Positions 62,914 through 64,000 of a DNA stretch of 64,000 nt are shown in pieces. Below the pieces are notes generated by a model. It saw only the letters and a program-made list of their open reading frames with translations. It made no database searches and was not told the DNA's origin. The translations under genes and the position numbers were made by a program. The DNA is taken from positions 392,460 to 456,459 of the forward strand of contig NZ_UUIS01000001.1 of assembly GCF_900589395.1 (NCBI RefSeq), given 5' to 3'. The DNA comes from Pseudomonas viridiflava. GTDB lineage: Bacteria; Pseudomonadota; Gammaproteobacteria; Pseudomonadales; Pseudomonadaceae. Each line of letters opens with the position of its first letter. The stretch's first letter is position 1.

Positions 62914-64000
62914 CTACGAAGCCTGCGGCTCGACCGCCAGCTCCACCACCTCAGGTCGCTTGAGCACGGCGTACAGCACGCCGGTCACCAGGCTGCCGGC
63001 GACGATGGCCAGCAGGTACAGCAGCGCATGGTTGATGGCGTTGGGAATCAGCATCACGAACAACCCACCGTGGGGCGCCATCAGCTTGCAGCCGAAGTAC
63101 ATCGACAACGCACCGGTCAGCGCCCCCCCGGCAATGCTGGCCGGGATCACCCGCAACGGGTCCTTGGCCGCAAACGGAATGGCGCCTTCGGAGATAAAGC
63201 ACAGCCCCAGCACAAACGACGCCTTGCCCGCCTCGCGTTCGCTCTGGGCGAACTTGCGCCGCGCCAGCACACTGGCGATGCCCATGCCGATCGGCGGCAC
63301 CATGCCGGCGGCCATCGCCGCAGCCATCGGCGCGTAGCTCTGCGAGGCCAGCAGCCCGACCGAGAACGCATAGGAGGCCTTGTTGATCGGTCCGCCCAGG
63401 TCGACACACATCATCGCCCCCAGCACCACACCCAGCAGGATCGCATTGGCCGTGCCCATGGTTTCCAGAAACTGAGTCAGCGCCGCCAGCATGCCGGCCA
63501 CCGGCCGGCCCACCACGTAGATCATCATCAGGCCGGTGAACAGGCTGGCCAGCAGCGGAATGATCAGGATCGGCTTGAGCGCCTCGACGCTGGACGGCAG
63601 GCGCGCATAGCGGTTGATCCACTTGGCGCTGTAGCCGGCCAGAAAGCCGGCGACGATGCCGCCAATGAAACCGGCGCCCAGGGTGCTGGCCAGCAGGCCG
63701 CCGATCATGCCCGGCGCCAGGCCCGGACGGTCGGCAATCGACCAGGCGATATAGCCGGCCAGCAACGGCACCATCAGCTTGAACGCAGCTTCACCACCGA
63801 TCTGCATCAGCGCCGCGGCCAGCGTGCCCTCCTGCTTGAAAGCCTCGATGCCGAACACAAACGACAGGGCAATCAACAGGCCGCCCGCCACCACCATCGG
63901 CAGCATGAACGACACACCGGTCAGCAAATGCTTGTAGATACCGGCGCTTTCGGACTTGGCCGGCGCCTTGGCCGTGTCAGCGCTGCTTTCGACCTTGGCC
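62914..64000 (-). CDS. fruA: PTS fructose permease, EIIBC, N-terminal part outside the window
   Basis: Membrane permease that imports and phosphorylates fructose. About 362 codons are visible and the frame is open at 64000. An Ala/Lys linker (about the first 20 visible residues) leads to the EIIC domain, starting YKHLLTGVSFMLPMVVAGG and with many helices. The segment GAMMCVDLGGPINKAS matches the fructose EIIC signature and SEGAIPFAAKDPLRVIP is the expected substrate-region motif. The EIIB cysteine lies upstream, out of view. In Pseudomonas, fruB and fruK are normally upstream on the same strand. Confidence 0.93.
   Translation of the reverse strand, partial: AKVESSADTAKAPAKSESAGIYKHLLTGVSFMLPMVVAGGLLIALSFVFGIEAFKQEGTLAAALMQIGGEAAFKLMVPLLAGYIAWSIADRPGLAPGMIGGLLASTLGAGFIGGIVAGFLAGYSAKWINRYARLPSSVEALKPILIIPLLASLFTGLMMIYVVGRPVAGMLAALTQFLETMGTANAILLGVVLGAMMCVDLGGPINKASYAFSVGLLASQSYAPMAAAMAAGMVPPIGMGIASVLARRKFAQSEREAGKASFVLGLCFISEGAIPFAAKDPLRVIPASIAGGALTGALSMYFGCKLMAPHGGLFVMLIPNAINHALLYLLAIVAGSLVTGVLYAVLKRPEVVELAVEPQAS

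Noticed and set aside
62914..63927. Start of fruA at the GTG or ATG near 63927
   Set aside because: The reading frame continues upstream to the window edge with typical EIIBC linker sequence, so the gene is cut by the window and does not start here.

Overview
The window is a stretch of a gamma-proteobacterial chromosome from the genus Pseudomonas. It is GC-rich and densely coding, and its gene order is the conserved Pseudomonas backbone: the head of the dcw cluster, rnpB, rsmI-lpoA, cytochrome bc1, rpsI-rplM, cysD-cysNC, algW, his-murA-mla, kds-lpt-rpoN-pts, fagA-fumC-orfX-sodA, tldD/pmbA, mreBCD and gatCAB. The cysNC fusion, algW beside the cys and his genes, the Fur-type fagA operon and REP-like palindromes all fit Pseudomonas, probably the P. 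putida/P. fluorescens side of the genus. The species cannot be fixed from the sequence alone. Almost everything is core housekeeping; I see no phage, IS element, CRISPR array, tRNA or rRNA gene.

Layout. 1-3.3 kb: mraZ-rsmH-ftsL-ftsI (minus strand, ftsI cut by the window edge) behind a promoter carrying a textbook MraZ operator. 3.5-3.85 kb: RNase P RNA. 3.9-8.6 kb: rsmI, divergent from lpoA-yraN-SIS protein-dolP. 8.6-13.6 kb: sspB/sspA, petABC and rpsI/rplM, all on the minus strand. 13.9-18.8 kb: an accessory GATase/AraC regulator, zapE, trpS, an alpha/beta hydrolase and zapG. 19-24.1 kb: sulfate activation (cysD, cysNC), a Nif3-like protein and the envelope-stress protease AlgW. 24.2-32.2 kb: hisC, hisD, hisG, murA, ibaG and mlaBCDEF (all minus strand). 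32.4-39.5 kb: kdsD-kdsC-lptC-lptA-lptB-rpoN-hpf-ptsN-rapZ-ptsO (plus strand), combining LPS Kdo synthesis and LPS export with sigma-54 and the nitrogen PTS. 39.6-42.7 kb: a 57-residue membrane protein and the iron-regulated sodA-orfX-fumC-fagA set. 42.9-53.3 kb: pmbA, darP, tldD, a nitrilase-fold amidase, yhdP, rng and maf. 53.4-56.2 kb: mreD-mreC-mreB. 56.4-59.7 kb: gatC-gatA-gatB. 59.7-64 kb: less conserved genes (a short RlpA-like lipoprotein, a CaCA-family membrane protein, a CMD-family protein, an AEC transporter and the end of a fructose PTS permease).

Functionally, the window is dominated by envelope construction: septal peptidoglycan (ftsI, lpoA, murA), cell shape (mreBCD), LPS (kdsC/D, lptABC), phospholipid traffic (mlaA-type partners absent, mlaBCDEF and yhdP present) and envelope stress (algW, dolP).

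No clearly new system was found. The points most worth a second look are: an apparent ATT start codon for mreC; loss of both conserved acidic ion-site residues in the CaCA protein at 60.1 kb; a perfect 17-bp palindrome plus 13-bp tandem repeats upstream of the AEC transporter; a DUF1508-like tail on TrpS; a sigma-54-type site just upstream of rpoN itself; a palindrome overlapping the algW promoter; and a 124-bp composite REP element present twice in opposite orientations.
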